The position numbers and the translations under genes are program-made. The notes under the pieces are model-generated. The model worked only from the letters and a program-made list of their open reading frames with translations. It ran no database searches and was not told the origin of the DNA. Below, piece by piece: positions 29,731 through 38,306 of a stretch of DNA of 43,855 bases (positions within the stretch are counted from its first letter, which is position 1; each line of letters begins with the position of its first letter). This stretch comes from Gemmatimonadaceae bacterium (GTDB lineage Bacteria > Gemmatimonadota > Gemmatimonadetes > Gemmatimonadales > Gemmatimonadaceae), in contig JACMPK010000128.1 of NCBI GenBank assembly GCA_014377535.1, positions 1 through 43,855 on the forward strand, given 5' to 3'.

Positions 29731-30990
29731 TCAGGTAGCCATGCCGAGCAGAGCACGACGAATGAGATCCATCGCCACCTGCGTCGCCCGGTGCCTGACC
29801 TCGGCGCGATCCCCGATGTAGATGGCGCGGTTGGTGGTCACCTCGCCCCGCACGTCGATCGCGATCCAGACCGTGCCGACCGGCTTGTCCGGAGTACCGC
29901 CGTCGGGACCTGCGACACCGGTGATGCCCACGCCGATCGTTGCGCCCGTCATGCCGCGCACTCCACGCGCCATCTGGACGGCTACGGGCTCGCTCACTGC
30001 GCCATGCATCTCGATGTCGTCTGCAGCCACGCCGAGTTCCTGCTCCTTCACGATGTTCGCGTAGGCAATTACCCCGCCGAGCACCACCCGGCTGGAACCC
30101 GGTACCTCGGTCAGGCGCGCACCAAGCAGTCCGCCAGTGCAGCTCTCGGCCACCGCGATCGTGTCGCCGTGAGCGAGGCACATGTCCAGCACGACGGCCG
30201 GCATGGAGACGCCATCGGTCGCGTACGCGTAGGTGCCCACTGCGTCACGAATCTGCGCGACGGCGGCATCGAGACGCCGCGCCGCCTCCGCCGCCGGGTA
30301 TCCGCGCGCGGTCACGCGGAGGTCTACGCCGTCGTGCCCGGGCAGGTAGGCGAGTGGCAGCCCCTCGACCTCCCGCTTCAGGGGCCCGAGCTTCTCCGCC
30401 AGCGCGCTCTCGGCGATGCTCGTCGTGCGCACGTTGCGCGAGCGAAGCACGGTGCCGCTGCCACGCTCCGTGAGCCACGGCACGATGTGCGTGGCCGTCA
30501 TGTGGCGCAGCTCGCGCGGCACGCCGGGCAGCATGATCACCCAGCGCCCTTGATCGTCGGTGAGCCGCAGGCCCGGTGCGGTACCCTGCCCGTTTGCCAG
30601 AACCTCGGCTCCCTCCGGCACCAGCGCCTGCTGCAGGTTGCTGGGTGGCAGCGCGCCACCACGTCCACGTGACGCCCAGAGCGCATGCAACGCCGCGACG
30701 ATTGCAGGATCCTCCCGCAGTTCACGCCCGAAAAGCCGCGCAAGCACCGGACGCGTGAGATCATCGGCCGTCGGCCCCAGACCGCCGGTGGTGATGACGC
30801 CACCGGTCCGCTCCAGCGCCTGATTCACGGCGTCGGCAATATCGTGCTCATTGTCAGCGACCGTGGCGCGGCGGGCAATTGGCACGCCGATCTCGCCCAG
30901 TGCACGCGCAAGAAAGACCGCATTGGTATCGACGGTCGTGCCCAGCAGAAGTTCGTCACCGATGGTGACGATCTCGACGGATTGCGCCAT
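29731..30990 (-). CDS. cinA: CinA-family protein (competence/damage-inducible, nicotinamide-nucleotide amidase)
   Basis: A 419-residue two-domain protein. The N-terminal molybdopterin-binding-like domain (1-170) has VEIVTIGDELLLGTTVDTN and GGVITTGGLGPTADDLTRPV; the C-terminal CinA domain (about 255-419) has VAESCTGGLLGARLTEVPGSS and ITGVAGPDGGTPDKPVGTVW, the amidase active site region that recycles NMN. ATG 30990 matches the family start. It follows pgsA by 17 bases, the same cinA-pgsA neighbourhood found in many bacteria. Confidence 0.94.
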   Translation of the reverse strand: MAQSVEIVTIGDELLLGTTVDTNAVFLARALGEIGVPIARRATVADNEHDIADAVNQALERTGGVITTGGLGPTADDLTRPVLARLFGRELREDPAIVAALHALWASRGRGGALPPSNLQQALVPEGAEVLANGQGTAPGLRLTDDQGRWVIMLPGVPRELRHMTATHIVPWLTERGSGTVLRSRNVRTTSIAESALAEKLGPLKREVEGLPLAYLPGHDGVDLRVTARGYPAAEAARRLDAAVAQIRDAVGTYAYATDGVSMPAVVLDMCLAHGDTIAVAESCTGGLLGARLTEVPGSSRVVLGGVIAYANIVKEQELGVAADDIEMHGAVSEPVAVQMARGVRGMTGATIGVGITGVAGPDGGTPDKPVGTVWIAIDVRGEVTTNRAIYIGDRAEVRHRATQVAMDLIRRALLGMAT

Positions 30991-31007
30991 GGATCGTGAT
31001 CCGGGAA

Positions 31008-31697
31008 TCAGCCCGCGTGACTGCGGGCCGGGGCAGCGATGACACTGCCGTATCGCTGGACGTACAGGCCCAGCGACCAGAGTGTGAGCACAACGGCGCA
31101 GCACATGCTCAGCGCGACGACGGCGCCATTGAAGTACGCGAACGCGGACCACCATCCGCCACGCCAGCCATGTTCACGCGCGAGCGTTGCGGCAAAGAAC
31201 CAGCAGTACGCGGCCCCGACCCAGACACTCTGGAATGTGGTCTTCCACTTTGCCGGGCCGATGGACGAAATCATGACGCCCTTTCGCTTCGCGATCTCGC
31301 GGAAGCCCGTCATGAAGATTTCGCGACCGAGCACGACGACCACCACCCACAGCGGCAGCGAGAGCCACATGGATGCCAGCAGCGTCGGGAAGCGTCCGTC
31401 GGGCGGAAGGGTCTCTCCCGCCTTCTGGAGGATCGGGGCGCCGCGCATGAGGTAATACATCGGCACGAAGGTGCCCAGCAACAGAAGCTTGTCGGCGAGC
31501 GGATCGAGCCACTTGCCGAGTTCCGTGATCAGGTTTTCACGTCGCGCGAGGTAGCCGTCGATGTAATCCGTGACGGCGGCAATGACGAAGAGCAGGAACG
31601 CGATGGCCCGGACCGTCGACCCATTCACGAACGGCAGCACAGCCACCAGGGGCGTGATGGCTATCCTGCCGATGGTGAGGGCGTTCGGAAGGTTCAC
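31008..31697 (-). CDS. pgsA: CDP-diacylglycerol--glycerol-3-phosphate 3-phosphatidyltransferase
   Basis: A 229-residue membrane enzyme making phosphatidylglycerol phosphate. The CDP-alcohol phosphotransferase motif DG-x2-AR-x8-G-x3-D-x3-D is seen as IDGYLARRENLITELGKWLD then PLAD at residues 47-70. The start codon is GTG; no Shine-Dalgarno is evident and the mglA-like gene ends 13 bases upstream. It is about 40 residues longer than E. coli PgsA because of an inserted loop near residues 85-110 and a longer C terminus. Confidence 0.92.
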   Translation of the reverse strand: MNLPNALTIGRIAITPLVAVLPFVNGSTVRAIAFLLFVIAAVTDYIDGYLARRENLITELGKWLDPLADKLLLLGTFVPMYYLMRGAPILQKAGETLPPDGRFPTLLASMWLSLPLWVVVVVLGREIFMTGFREIAKRKGVMISSIGPAKWKTTFQSVWVGAAYCWFFAATLAREHGWRGGWWSAFAYFNGAVVALSMCCAVVLTLWSLGLYVQRYGSVIAAPARSHAG

Positions 31698-31710
31698 GGG
31701 GTCGTCTATG

Positions 31711-32397
31711 TCAACTCGAGGACGCGAGGCTCTTCAATACGAGCTTGCTTACAGCCTTCAACGTATCGAAGACACCGTCGCCCGCTACTGCAACCGCCTC
31801 GACGCTGGGCACGCGCTCGACCCACTCGCCGGTGGCGAGTTGCGTGACGAGCAGCCGGGAGGGGTTGTGCGGATCGGCCATCTGGCGCTGTCGCGCCGGG
31901 TCCACGACCTCGAAGCCGGGATTGAGCAGCAGATCCAGCTCGTCGATCGGCGCCGCGTTCGGCAGGTCTCGCTTGTTGTACTGGATCACGAATGGCATGC
32001 GCGTGATGTCGTAGCCGTACTCGGCCATGTTGTCGTACAGGTTCTGCATCGCCTCGACGTTTGCTTCCTGCCTCTCCACCTGCGAGTCAGCCACGAAGAC
32101 CACGCCATCAACGCCCTTCAGGATCAGCTTGCGACTGGCGTTGTAGTAGACCTGACCCGGCACCGTGTAGAGATGAAATCGTGTCTTGAAGCCGCGAATC
32201 GTGCCCAGATCCACGGGCAGGAAATCGAAGAACAGCGTGCGTTCGTTCTCGGTGGCGAGCGAAATCAGCTTGCCACGGGTGTCAGGCGCGACGCGCGCGT
32301 ACACATGCTCGAGATTCGTGGTCTTGCCACCGAGTCCGGGCCCGTAGTAGACGATCTTGCAGTTGATCTCACGCGACGCGTAGTTGATGACCGACAT
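31711..32397 (-). CDS. MglA-family small Ras-like GTPase
   Basis: A 228-residue Ras-superfamily GTPase of the MglA type that in other bacteria sets cell polarity and controls motility. The P-loop [16 protein letters not shown] is at residues 18-33, the modified G3 region is [13 protein letters not shown] and the G4 motif is YNKRDLP. It extends about 30 residues beyond MglA. The partner roadblock gene ends 15 bases upstream, so a GTPase/GAP-type pair analogous to MglA-MglB is likely. No gliding-motor genes are in the window. Confidence 0.92.
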   Translation of the reverse strand: MSVINYASREINCKIVYYGPGLGGKTTNLEHVYARVAPDTRGKLISLATENERTLFFDFLPVDLGTIRGFKTRFHLYTVPGQVYYNASRKLILKGVDGVVFVADSQVERQEANVEAMQNLYDNMAEYGYDITRMPFVIQYNKRDLPNAAPIDELDLLLNPGFEVVDPARQRQMADPHNPSRLLVTQLATGEWVERVPSVEAVAVAGDGVFDTLKAVSKLVLKSLASSS

Positions 32398-32412
32398 GTG
32401 GTATTGGTCGAA

Positions 32413-32907
32413 TTAACTGAAGAGCCGGTCGATGTCGTCTTCTGCGCCAGCAAGCAGGTGAGACGCACCGAAGTCGGCGGGCTGTGAGTCGGGCGGCCGC
32501 AGAAAGACCTGGTTCAGCTCGGCCACCGCGGCCTTCAGGCGCAGGCGTACCAGCCCCAGTGTCGTCCGCTGGTCGAACAGGACCACGAGGATCAGCCGTC
32601 GAGCGACATCGGCGACGTACATCGAGTCGCGCTCGCCCTGATGAAACAGCGTCGTGAAGTCGGTCTCGCCGATCAGTTTCGCCAGCTGGTCATTGGCGCT
32701 GAAGTCGGCGGCGGCGAGCGTCGCGAAGGCGGTGGCGTCGAACTGCGGCTGTTCGCCGACGGTCGTCACCAGCTGGCCGGACCGGTCGACGAGCAGCGCA
32801 CTGCGACTGTTCGTCTGCTGCAGGAAATCGAGCAGGATGCGCGTGATGGCGTCTGCGTCGTCCTGCGTGAAGGACCAATGCGATGCGCGAGACATATCGG
32901 CGCTCAC
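32413..32907 (-). CDS. Roadblock/LC7-domain protein (MglB-like partner)
   Basis: A 164-residue protein with a roadblock fold at about residues 18-130 (ITRILLDFLQQTNSRSALLVDRSGQLVTTVGE, then MYVADVARRLILVVLFDQRTTLGLVRLRL), followed by a short acidic tail ending in DDIDRLFS. MglB proteins of this fold are GAPs and exchange factors for MglA, encoded next door. The ATG overlaps the stop of the preceding small gene (ATGA). Confidence 0.87.
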   Translation of the reverse strand: MSADMSRASHWSFTQDDADAITRILLDFLQQTNSRSALLVDRSGQLVTTVGEQPQFDATAFATLAAADFSANDQLAKLIGETDFTTLFHQGERDSMYVADVARRLILVVLFDQRTTLGLVRLRLKAAVAELNQVFLRPPDSQPADFGASHLLAGAEDDIDRLFS

Positions 32908-33206
32908 GACTCGAGAGCGAGGAGAAGGCTGGCCAGCGCACGATCAGCGCGCCGGCGGAGCGTCGGGCGACGCTCCCAACGAATGTAGTCGCGCAGCAAT
33001 CGCGCGTTCTTGACCGAAGGCGTGCGCGCGAGCCAACCGATGGCTGCCGCGCGCTGCACGGTGGATGACGAGAAAAGTTGATCGTGCGCCGAATCCTGCT
33101 GGCGCCGCCACGCCAACGCCCCGACCATCACGCCTGCCGCAAAGCCAGCGAGCACCAACGGGCCAACGCTGGTGCGCGATGTCGTGCGTCCAACGAGCTG
33201 CATCAT
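32904..33206 (-). CDS. Small single-pass membrane protein, unknown function
   Basis: A 100-residue basic protein with one membrane segment (about residues 14-32, GPLVLAGFAAGVMVGALAW) and an Arg-rich soluble part that could form two or three short helices (RAAAIGWLARTPSVKNARLLRDYIRW). I do not recognise a family. It is locked between recR and the roadblock gene by ATGA overlaps at both ends, so it is almost certainly expressed. A membrane anchor for the roadblock/GTPase pair is one possible role, inferred only from position. Confidence 0.72.
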   Translation of the reverse strand: MMQLVGRTTSRTSVGPLVLAGFAAGVMVGALAWRRQQDSAHDQLFSSSTVQRAAAIGWLARTPSVKNARLLRDYIRWERRPTLRRRADRALASLLLALES

Positions 33207-33793
33207 GCCATCTCCCTTCGCGCTGACAGCGCCTGTGCAATGGTCACACTATCGGCGTACTCGAGATCACCGCCGACAGGCAGGCCACGTGCGATGCGCG
33301 TGATGCGCACACCGGTTGGCACCAGCTGTCGCTGGAGGTGGATCGCGGTGGCTTCGCCTTCCATGGAGGGATTGGTCGCGAGGATCACTTCGGTCACGGC
33401 GCCCCGTTGCACCCGGGACACGAGCGCCGCGATGGTCAGGTCGCCGGGTCCGACGCCGTCGAGCGGCGAGATGCGGCCTCCAAGCACGTGGTATACGCCC
33501 CTGAATTCCGCTGCCCGCTCAATGGCGCCGATATCCGCTGCCTCCTCGACTGCGCAGATGGTCGTAACGTCACGACGTGGATCCGAGCAGATCGGACAGC
33601 GGGGCGCCTCGGTCAGGTTGTAGCAGACCTCACACTGCCGCACCCGCTCGGTCAGCCCCACCAGTGCGTCCGCCAACCGAAGGCACTGCGCCGCCGGCTG
33701 CTTGAGCAGGTGATAGGTCAGGCGCATCGCGGTCTTGCGCCCGATACCCGGGAGTCTGGCGAGTTCGCTCGCCAGCTCGTCAATCGCCGACAC
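33203..33793 (-). CDS. recR: Recombination protein RecR
   Basis: A 196-residue RecR that works with RecO/RecF to load RecA at gaps. The helix-hairpin-helix LARLPGIGRKTAMRLTYHLL is at residues 11-30, the zinc finger is CEVCYN then CPICSD at about 54-71, and the Toprim domain begins ICAVEEAADIGAIE. The start is GTG, three bases after the ybaB stop. The dnaX-ybaB-recR order is common in bacteria. Confidence 0.96.
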   Translation of the reverse strand: MSAIDELASELARLPGIGRKTAMRLTYHLLKQPAAQCLRLADALVGLTERVRQCEVCYNLTEAPRCPICSDPRRDVTTICAVEEAADIGAIERAAEFRGVYHVLGGRISPLDGVGPGDLTIAALVSRVQRGAVTEVILATNPSMEGEATAIHLQRQLVPTGVRITRIARGLPVGGDLEYADSVTIAQALSARREMA

Positions 33794-33796
33794 GGC

Positions 33797-34123
33797 TCAC
33801 ATGAACGGGAGCTTCAGACCCGGAATGCCGAGTCCGCCGGCAAGCAGGCCCATCTCTTCCTGGCCCAGAAGGGCCGCTTTCTGCTGCGCGTCGCCGACCG
33901 CGACCGTGACGAGATCCTCGAGCAGCTCCACGTCGCCGCCGGTCATCAGGCTGGGATCGATCTTGATGCGTTTCACCGTGCCCTTGCCATCGGCCTCCAC
34001 GGACACCATGCCGCCGCCAGCGGCACCGGTCACGGTCCGCTTTGCAAGTTCGTCCTGCAGCTCTGACAGCTTGCCCTGCATCTGCTGGGCCTGCTGCATC
34101 ATCTTCATGAAATCCATCGTCAT
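33797..34123 (-). CDS. ybaB: YbaB/EbfC-family nucleoid-associated protein
   Basis: A 108-residue DNA-binding protein with the family start FMKMMQQAQQMQGKLSELQDEL and body GMVSVEADGKGTVKRIKIDPSLM. The ATG at 34123 was preferred over the TTG that opens the frame at 34147; the ATG two codons on (34117) is equally plausible. The C terminus (LAGGLGIPGLKLPFM) is glycine/leucine-rich. It sits between dnaX and recR. Confidence 0.93.
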   Translation of the reverse strand: MTMDFMKMMQQAQQMQGKLSELQDELAKRTVTGAAGGGMVSVEADGKGTVKRIKIDPSLMTGGDVELLEDLVTVAVGDAQQKAALLGQEEMGLLAGGLGIPGLKLPFM

Positions 34124-34164
34124 CGGGGCGAGGGAAAAGTGACACAAGCTATACCGTTGTTCAG

Positions 34165-35952
34165 CTACTCCATCAGCTCCAGATCGAGCCCCTGCACCGC
34201 CGCACCGAGGATCGGATCCTGCTTCGTGAGCGAGGCGACACGCTCCTGTCTCACCCCGTCCGTCGTAAGGCGTTCACGCGACACGGGCACCCCATCTGCC
34301 GGCGGCTTGACCTGCAGCCGCGTGATGGCCGGCAGCACATCGCGCAGCGCCTCGGCCACCTGCGGCAGTCCGTCTGCCACGACGGGGTAATCGCCCGGGT
34401 CATCACATTCGAGCGTGAGCAGACCACCAGCTGTAACCGCCACCGGTTGAACGCGCGCGAGCATTGCCGCGATCATCCCCCGCCCCTTCTCCTTCAGCGC
34501 CGCCATGACCGCATCCCACTCGTCCACGATACGATGAAGATCGGGTACCGGCCCGCCTGCCGGCGCTGACGTGGCCGGCGGGGGCGTGGCAACGGCGGGC
34601 TGGGCGCCCGGGGCTGGTGGCGGCGGTTGCGCCGCCCACTTGCCTGACGCCGGCGCAGCACGCGGTGCGGCTGGCACCGACGAACGCGGTTCGGACCGCG
34701 GCGGCGAGGTGTGCGGCGGCGAGGCATCCGGCGGCGCGGGTCGTTCAAGCGTGGCCGCGCGCGAGGCGACCGGCGGTGCACCGCGCGGCACCGAGACGCT
34801 GCGCAAACCGACGTCACCCAGGCCGGCGAGCACCTCCTCCAGCGCCAGCGTACGATCGAGCAGCGCCAGGCGGACGAGCAGCGTCTCGAAAACCAGTTGC
34901 GGCTGTCCGCTGCGGCGAAGTCGCGCCTCGACTTCGGCCATCAGCTGCAGTACTCGAAGCAGGTCACCGGCGCGCCACTGCGGTGCCATGCTCGTGAGCC
35001 GTTCCCGCACCGAGCTCGAGACCGCTCCCGGATCACCGCCAAGGACGATCGCCAACTGCGCGCGCACCAGGTCGGCCAGGCCGGTCAGCAGCAGCACCAG
35101 GTCCACACCCAGGTTCGTCAGGCGCTCGACCGCCGCGAAGACATCGGCAGCCCGGCGCTCGCCGATGATCGCCAGCAGCGCCAGCAGCTCATCTTCCGGC
35201 ACCAGGCCCAGCGCGTCGCGCACGCGCTCCGACGTAAGGCGCGAGTCGTCACCGAAGGCGAGCACCTGATCCGTCAGCGAGAGCGCATCGCGCAGCCCTC
35301 CATCGGCGGCGCGCGCGAGCATGTGCAATGCATCGGAGTCGTAGCTCACCCCTTCGTCATCGAGCACCGACGCCAGCCGGTCGCGGATCTCGGCGGGATT
35401 GATGCGGCGCAGGTCGAAGCGCTGCAGGCGGCTGAGCACCGGCGCCGCGGTCTGGGCGATCTTCTGCGGCTCGGTGGTGGCGAACACGAACACCACGCGC
35501 GGCGGCGGCTCCTCGAGAATCTTGAGCAGCGCATTCCACGCCTCACGGGTGAGCATGTGTGCCTCGTCCACGATGTAGACCTTGTAGCCATCGCTGGTCG
35601 AGGGCGCATACATCGCGCGTTCGCGCAAGTCGCGCGCATCGTCCACGCCGCGGTTCGACGCCGCGTCGATCTCGATCACGTCCAGCGAGGCGCTGCCACT
35701 CCAGATGCGTGTGCAGGCGCTGCAGGTGCCGCACGGCTCGCCGTCGTCACGCAGCTTGCGGTTCTCGCAGTTGAGCGCCATGGCGAGCACGCGAGCCAGC
35801 GTGGTCTTGCCGGTGCCGCGCGGCCCGCACAGCAGGTAGCCATGCGCCACACGATCGCGCGCGATCGCACCTTTGAGCGTGTTCGACACGTGTGTCTGCA
35901 CGGCGACCTGCGCGAAGTTCTTCGGTCGGTACTTGCGGGCGAGCGCGATCAC
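34165..35952 (-). CDS. dnaX: DNA polymerase III gamma/tau subunit
   Basis: A 595-residue clamp-loader ATPase. Near the N terminus are ALARKYRPKNFAQV and the Walker A LCGPRGTGKTTLARV, then a zinc module (CGTCSACTRI with an earlier Cys), the Walker B VYIVDEAHML and sensor/finger region LSRLQRFDLRRI, where the usual SRC reads SRL. A Pro/Ala-rich linker at about residues 395-470 leads to the tau-like C-terminal domain. The GTG at 35952 gives the family start; GGAGG lies about twelve bases upstream, somewhat far, and an ATG at 36006 is an alternative. No A-rich slippery site for a gamma frameshift was noticed. Confidence 0.93.
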   Translation of the reverse strand: MIALARKYRPKNFAQVAVQTHVSNTLKGAIARDRVAHGYLLCGPRGTGKTTLARVLAMALNCENRKLRDDGEPCGTCSACTRIWSGSASLDVIEIDAASNRGVDDARDLRERAMYAPSTSDGYKVYIVDEAHMLTREAWNALLKILEEPPPRVVFVFATTEPQKIAQTAAPVLSRLQRFDLRRINPAEIRDRLASVLDDEGVSYDSDALHMLARAADGGLRDALSLTDQVLAFGDDSRLTSERVRDALGLVPEDELLALLAIIGERRAADVFAAVERLTNLGVDLVLLLTGLADLVRAQLAIVLGGDPGAVSSSVRERLTSMAPQWRAGDLLRVLQLMAEVEARLRRSGQPQLVFETLLVRLALLDRTLALEEVLAGLGDVGLRSVSVPRGAPPVASRAATLERPAPPDASPPHTSPPRSEPRSSVPAAPRAAPASGKWAAQPPPPAPGAQPAVATPPPATSAPAGGPVPDLHRIVDEWDAVMAALKEKGRGMIAAMLARVQPVAVTAGGLLTLECDDPGDYPVVADGLPQVAEALRDVLPAITRLQVKPPADGVPVSRERLTTDGVRQERVASLTKQDPILGAAVQGLDLELME

Positions 35953-36105
35953 GGGCTGGGAATCCTCCCGGGGGGCGCGAGGGTCGACCGGAATGGCGCA
36001 GACCATGGCTGAACGACGCGGCGACGGCGCGCGGGTAAGCGGCAGACGGAAACACGTCGCGCGGCGTCGCCGCCCGGTGAGGGACGATCGAACGGCCGCG
36101 CGATA

Positions 36106-36200
36106 CTCCAGGCCTGACGGAGCAACGCAAGACACCACACGGCGCTGCTACCTCTCGGTCCTGACGCGGTTAGCGGGCTGACGCCCTCCGGGACCTGGAG
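36106..36200 (-). ncRNA. ffs: Signal recognition particle RNA (small bacterial 4.5S type)
   Basis: Read on the minus strand, this stretch upstream of dnaX contains GTCAGGACCGAGAGGTAGCAG (split here as GTCAGG, ACC, GAGA, GGT, AGCAG), which matches the SRP RNA domain IV: the asymmetric internal loop, a GNRA tetraloop (GAGA in place of the common GGAA) and the AGCAG strand that binds Ffh. The ends pair as CTCCAGG (36200-36194) with CCTGGAG (36112-36106), and CGGAG pairs with CTCCG inside, giving one long hairpin of 95 nt. Location next to dnaX is common for this gene. A -10-like TAGATT lies at 36214-36209. Exact ends are inferred from pairing. Confidence 0.85.
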
Positions 36201-36208
36201 CACGGTAG

Positions 36209-36214
36209 AATCTA
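36209..36214 (-). promoter_or_regulatory. Candidate -10 box of the SRP RNA gene
   Basis: On the minus strand TAGATT (four of six matches to TATAAT) ends eight bases before the predicted RNA 5' end. The -35 region (CTTCAC, 36236-36231, 16-base spacer) is weak. Confidence 0.4.
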
Positions 36215-36300
36215 TCGCGCGCACGCCGCGCCGTGAAGCCCGACATCACCCAACGCTTGCCTCTCTTGACGCATCGCGGCATGCGGCAGGCACGACACGT

Positions 36301-37323
36301 TCAGGCGGCGAGCGCTGCAGCCACGATGCGACCCGCCTCGGCGGCATCGGATGCCGACACATCCAGGTGAAAGACCGCGCGCACGCGTGTCGCCGACCAG
36401 CCGGACAGCGCGACGCCACCAGCCGCCGCCGCCGCGACGACATCCGAGGACCGCTGCCCCGCGCGCAGGTCGATCATCACGATGTTCGTGTCCGGAGTCA
36501 CCGGGCGCGCACCTCCCGCGCCATGTACGAGCGCGGCGAAGGTCGCGGCGTTGGCATGATCAAGGTGCAGCCGGTTCAAATTCTGCTGCAGACCATACAG
36601 CGCACCGGCCGCAATGATGCCGGCCTGCCGCATGCCACCGCCAAAGCGCTTCCGCACCTCCCAGGCGTCAGCCATCAGTTCGGCCGGCCCCACGAGCGCC
36701 GCACCTACCGGTGCGCCAAGCCCTTTGGAGAAGCTGACCATGACCGTGTCGGCCGTCGCGGCAAAATCGGCGAGTGGCGTGCCCGTGGCCGCGTGCGCAT
36801 TCCAGAGCCGTGCGCCGTCCATGTGCACCTTCAGCCCCGCGGCGCGGCCTGCATCACCAAGTGCCTGCAGGTCAGCCAACGGCGTGACCGCACCACCGGC
36901 ACCGTTGTGCGTGTTCTCCATGCACAACAGCGTGGCGCGAGGGGCGTAGCGCGATGGGGCACGCAAACCGCGCTCGACATCCGACGCGCGAATGGTCTCA
37001 CCAATGGCGGGCGTCACGGTGCGCAGCTGCGCGCCCCGGAACACCGATGCGCCCGCACCTTCCCAGTCATAAATGTGCGCACGCGCATCGCAGAGCACCT
37101 CGGTACCCGGCTCGGCATGCATCCAGATCGCCGTCTGGTTGGCCATGGTGCCACTGGGGAAGTACAGCGCGGCGTCCTTGCCGAGCAGTCGCGCGACCTC
37201 CGTCTCGAGCTGCCTGACGGTCGGATCGCCCTCCAGAACATCATCGCCCACTTCGGCGTTCGCCATCGCCATCCGCATGGCCGCGCCTGGCTTCGTGACG
37301 GTGTCGCTGCGCAGGTCGATCAT
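36301..37323 (-). CDS. ltaE: L-threonine aldolase (beta-eliminating/low-specificity type)
   Basis: A 340-residue fold-type I PLP enzyme cleaving threonine or allo-threonine to glycine and acetaldehyde. It starts MIDLRSDTVTKPGAAMR, with GDPTVRQLE, FPSGTMANQTAI, the PLP aspartate in HMDGARLWNA and the PLP lysine in VSFSKGLGAPVG. The start overlaps the 3' end of the yihY-like gene by 83 bases in another frame. No Shine-Dalgarno analysis decides the start; the N terminus fits the family exactly. Confidence 0.93.
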   Translation of the reverse strand: MIDLRSDTVTKPGAAMRMAMANAEVGDDVLEGDPTVRQLETEVARLLGKDAALYFPSGTMANQTAIWMHAEPGTEVLCDARAHIYDWEGAGASVFRGAQLRTVTPAIGETIRASDVERGLRAPSRYAPRATLLCMENTHNGAGGAVTPLADLQALGDAGRAAGLKVHMDGARLWNAHAATGTPLADFAATADTVMVSFSKGLGAPVGAALVGPAELMADAWEVRKRFGGGMRQAGIIAAGALYGLQQNLNRLHLDHANAATFAALVHGAGGARPVTPDTNIVMIDLRAGQRSSDVVAAAAAGGVALSGWSATRVRAVFHLDVSASDAAEAGRIVAAALAA

Positions 37324-38278
37324 GAGGTGTCGGCTTCGGGTAACGGATCAGTTCCATCGCCTGCGCCACTTCGGCGCCAAGGATGAAGATGAGCGAGGAA
37401 TAGTATGTCCAGAGCGTCACGACGACCAACGTCGCCAGCGCACCAGTGTACAACGACCCGGGTGGAAATCGCTCGACGTACATGGCGAACAGGATGCGCG
37501 CGAGCTCGAACAACACGCTCGTCGTGATCGATCCGATCCACGCAATGCGCGTGCGAATCGGTCGGTTCGGGACGAGGCGATAAACGGCAAAGCAGAGCAC
37601 CACCACGAGCGAGAAGGCGAGTGCACGGCCGAATGCATACTCCAATGGTCCCATGAAGCTGTCACGCACGCCAAGGCGCACCAGCACCGAAGCGCCGCGC
37701 GTACTGGCAACGAGCAGGTATGCAGTCAGCGAGCCATAAAGCGTGATGCCGATCGCCGCGAGGAACGAGCCGACGAGGTCGAACAGCTTGCCGTGCAGAA
37801 TGCTCCGCTCGTTCGGCACGTCGAAGGTTTTCTGGAAGACGCTGCGCATGGAGCTGAACACGCGCGTCGAGAACCAGAGGAAGCCGATTGCGGAGAAGAG
37901 CGTGACGGATCCACTCACGCGCGCGATCTCGCGCACCGTATCCCGCACGCTCTGTCCCGCGCCCCAGTTGGACGACGGCAGCAACCGGTCCAGGAACGCG
38001 ATCGCCGCATCGGCCGCGCTGTCCGGCGTGCTACCGAGAAAGAAGATCGACGTCGAAACGAGCAGCAGAATGAACGGCACGACGGCGAGCAGCAGGTTGA
38101 ACGCGACACCCGATGCGAGGAACATCACATCATCCTCGCCAAGGCTCCGCCAGAGCAACCCGGAGAACCGCTTCGCGCGCACACCCAGCGGCACGATCAC
38201 GACCGGCGCTGCCGATAGTGTCGCCGTTAGTGCGGGCGTTCCGCGCTCGCGGCGGCGCACCTTCCGCGGATCCGTCAT
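37241..38278 (-). CDS. YihY/virulence-factor BrkB family membrane protein
   Basis: A 345-residue protein with about six membrane helices. The family pattern is SLGEDDVMFLASGVAFNLLLAVVPFILL near residue 48, SVTLFSAIGFLWFSTRVFSSM, then WIGSITTSVLFELARILFAMYV and LWTYYSSLIFILGAEVAQA. These proteins (old name ribonuclease BN, wrongly) have no established biochemical function. ATG 38278 begins MTDPRKVRRRERG. The last 30 residues (His/Arg-rich) are encoded within the ltaE start region, an 83-base overlap. Confidence 0.87.
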   Translation of the reverse strand: MTDPRKVRRRERGTPALTATLSAAPVVIVPLGVRAKRFSGLLWRSLGEDDVMFLASGVAFNLLLAVVPFILLLVSTSIFFLGSTPDSAADAAIAFLDRLLPSSNWGAGQSVRDTVREIARVSGSVTLFSAIGFLWFSTRVFSSMRSVFQKTFDVPNERSILHGKLFDLVGSFLAAIGITLYGSLTAYLLVASTRGASVLVRLGVRDSFMGPLEYAFGRALAFSLVVVLCFAVYRLVPNRPIRTRIAWIGSITTSVLFELARILFAMYVERFPPGSLYTGALATLVVVTLWTYYSSLIFILGAEVAQAMELIRYPKPTPHDRPAQRHRHEARRGHADGDGERRSGR

Positions 38279-38306
38279 GCGAGCGGCCGCGACGGCGTGT
38301 GCTGCA

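Noticed and set aside
34165-35952. Programmed frameshift in dnaX giving a gamma form
   Set aside because: No A-AAA-AAG type slippery sequence was noticed; the tau-length frame is uninterrupted.
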